Of a DNA stretch of 5,299 bases, positions 4,583-5,299 are shown in pieces. The position numbers and the translations under genes were made by a program. This stretch comes from Chromobacteriaceae bacterium (GTDB lineage Bacteria > Pseudomonadota > Gammaproteobacteria > Burkholderiales > Aquaspirillaceae): NCBI GenBank assembly GCA_030151505.1, contig JASLDQ010000287.1, forward strand, positions 1 through 5,299, written 5' to 3'. The notes under the pieces were generated by a model. It had not been told where the DNA came from and did no database searches. It saw only the letters and a list, made by a program, of their open reading frames with translations. Position 1 is the stretch's first letter; each line of letters begins with the position of its first letter.

Positions 4583-5299
4583 ATGCCCCGCTTTTTCCTT
4601 CCCTTTGAACTCCACTGCGGCGAGATTGTTGAGCTGCCCGATTCTGTCCTGCGTCATGTGCAGGTCCTGCGTTTGCGCGATGGCGACGCACTGCACTTGT
4701 TCGACGGGCGAGGCGGGGAGTTTTCCGCCCGCTTGATCGAGCTTGGCCGCCGTGTTGCCAAGGTGGAGGTGGGAGCCAGGCTCGAGGTCGAACGGGAGTC
4801 ACCGCTGCGGATCATGCTGGCTCAAGGCGTATCCACCGGAGACCGGATGGATTACACCCTGCAGAAGGGGGTCGAGATGGGGGTAACGGTATTCCAGCCC
4901 TTGGCCACCGAGCGGGCCGTGCTGAAGTTGGGCGGGGAAAGGGCTGAGCGCAAGATTGAGCGCTGGCGCGACATTGTCATCGCTGCATGCGAGCAGTGCG
5001 GTCGCAATACCGTGCCTGAGGTCCGGCCGCTGATGGGACTCGTCGAGTTTCTGGCCTCTCCGGCTGAGGCGGATCTGCGCCTGGTACTATCCCCGCAGGG
5101 CGGCCGGCGATTCGCCGATTATCCGGTACGGCCGGAAAGTATATGGTTGCTGGCCGGGCCGGAGGGCGGCCTGAGTGCCGCCGAGGAGGCGTTGGCGTTT
5201 GCGGCGGGATGGAGTGCACTGCAGCTGGGGCCGCGTATTCTGCGCACTGAAACGGCGGTTCTGGCCGCGGCGGGTGCCATGCAGACCCGCTGGGGCGAT
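4583..5299 (+). CDS. rsmE: 16S rRNA (uracil-1498-N3)-methyltransferase RsmE, 3' end cut by the window
   Basis: Methylates N3 of U1498 in 16S rRNA in the assembled 30S subunit, using S-adenosylmethionine; a SPOUT-class, knotted-fold enzyme. The frame is open from the ATG to the window edge (239 codons) and ends MQTRWGD, where E. coli RsmE (243 residues) has a similar FGD near its C-terminus, so only a few codons are missing. An N-terminal PUA-like part (1-70: RHVQVLRLRDGDALHLFDG) precedes the catalytic domain with RMDYTLQKGVEMGV (88-101), AACEQCGRN (134-142), the cofactor-loop GPEGGLS (192-198) and LGPRILRTET (215-224). MPRFFLP is a normal family start, although the ribosome site upstream is weak and I see no convincing plus-strand promoter in the 86-base gap. 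Divergent from the phosphatase gene. Confidence 0.96.
   Translation, partial: MPRFFLPFELHCGEIVELPDSVLRHVQVLRLRDGDALHLFDGRGGEFSARLIELGRRVAKVEVGARLEVERESPLRIMLAQGVSTGDRMDYTLQKGVEMGVTVFQPLATERAVLKLGGERAERKIERWRDIVIAACEQCGRNTVPEVRPLMGLVEFLASPAEADLRLVLSPQGGRRFADYPVRPESIWLLAGPEGGLSAAEEALAFAAGWSALQLGPRILRTETAVLAAAGAMQTRWGD

Overview
The window is a GC-rich stretch of ordinary bacterial chromosome carrying seven housekeeping genes and no sign of phage, transposon, CRISPR or integron sequence. The gene content suggests a betaproteobacterium. PyrB and PyrI closely resemble the enterobacterial class B aspartate transcarbamoylase, and a Pcm-like methyltransferase is followed by a small rhodanese. I lean towards Neisseriales (Chromobacterium/Laribacter-like). 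That placement is inference from gene content and protein similarity recalled from memory, not from a search.

Layout: (1) Positions 61-765, minus strand: ung, uracil-DNA glycosylase, with a perfect 9-bp inverted repeat over its start codon. (2) Positions 824-850: an intrinsic terminator that closes a minus-strand two-gene unit, a Pcm-family methyltransferase (1196-1846) and a rhodanese (873-1196), joined by a TGATG stop/start overlap. (3) Positions 1847-2216: a divergent intergenic region with a -10 for the methyltransferase unit, a good sigma-70-like promoter for pyrB, and a hairpin followed by eight T's inside the pyrB leader, arranged like the enterobacterial pyrBI attenuator. (4) Positions 2217-3625, plus strand: pyrB-pyrI, the catalytic and regulatory chains of aspartate transcarbamoylase. 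(5) Positions 3652-3696: a bidirectional terminator followed at once by a 16-bp sequence matching the ParB-binding site parS. (6) Positions 3702-4496, minus strand: an inositol-monophosphatase-family phosphatase with a clear promoter. (7) From 4583 to the window edge, plus strand: rsmE, the 16S rRNA m3U1498 methyltransferase, cut by the window just before its expected C-terminus.

The genes serve separate functions: uracil repair, protein methylation and sulfur transfer of unknown target, pyrimidine synthesis, phosphate-ester hydrolysis, and ribosome modification. They are separated by terminators and divergent promoters. The most interesting signals lie between the genes: the parS candidate (which would place the window in the origin-proximal part of the chromosome), the pyrBI attenuator leader with no closed leader-peptide frame, and the operator- or hairpin-like repeat at ung. 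I found no convincing evidence of a previously undescribed system.
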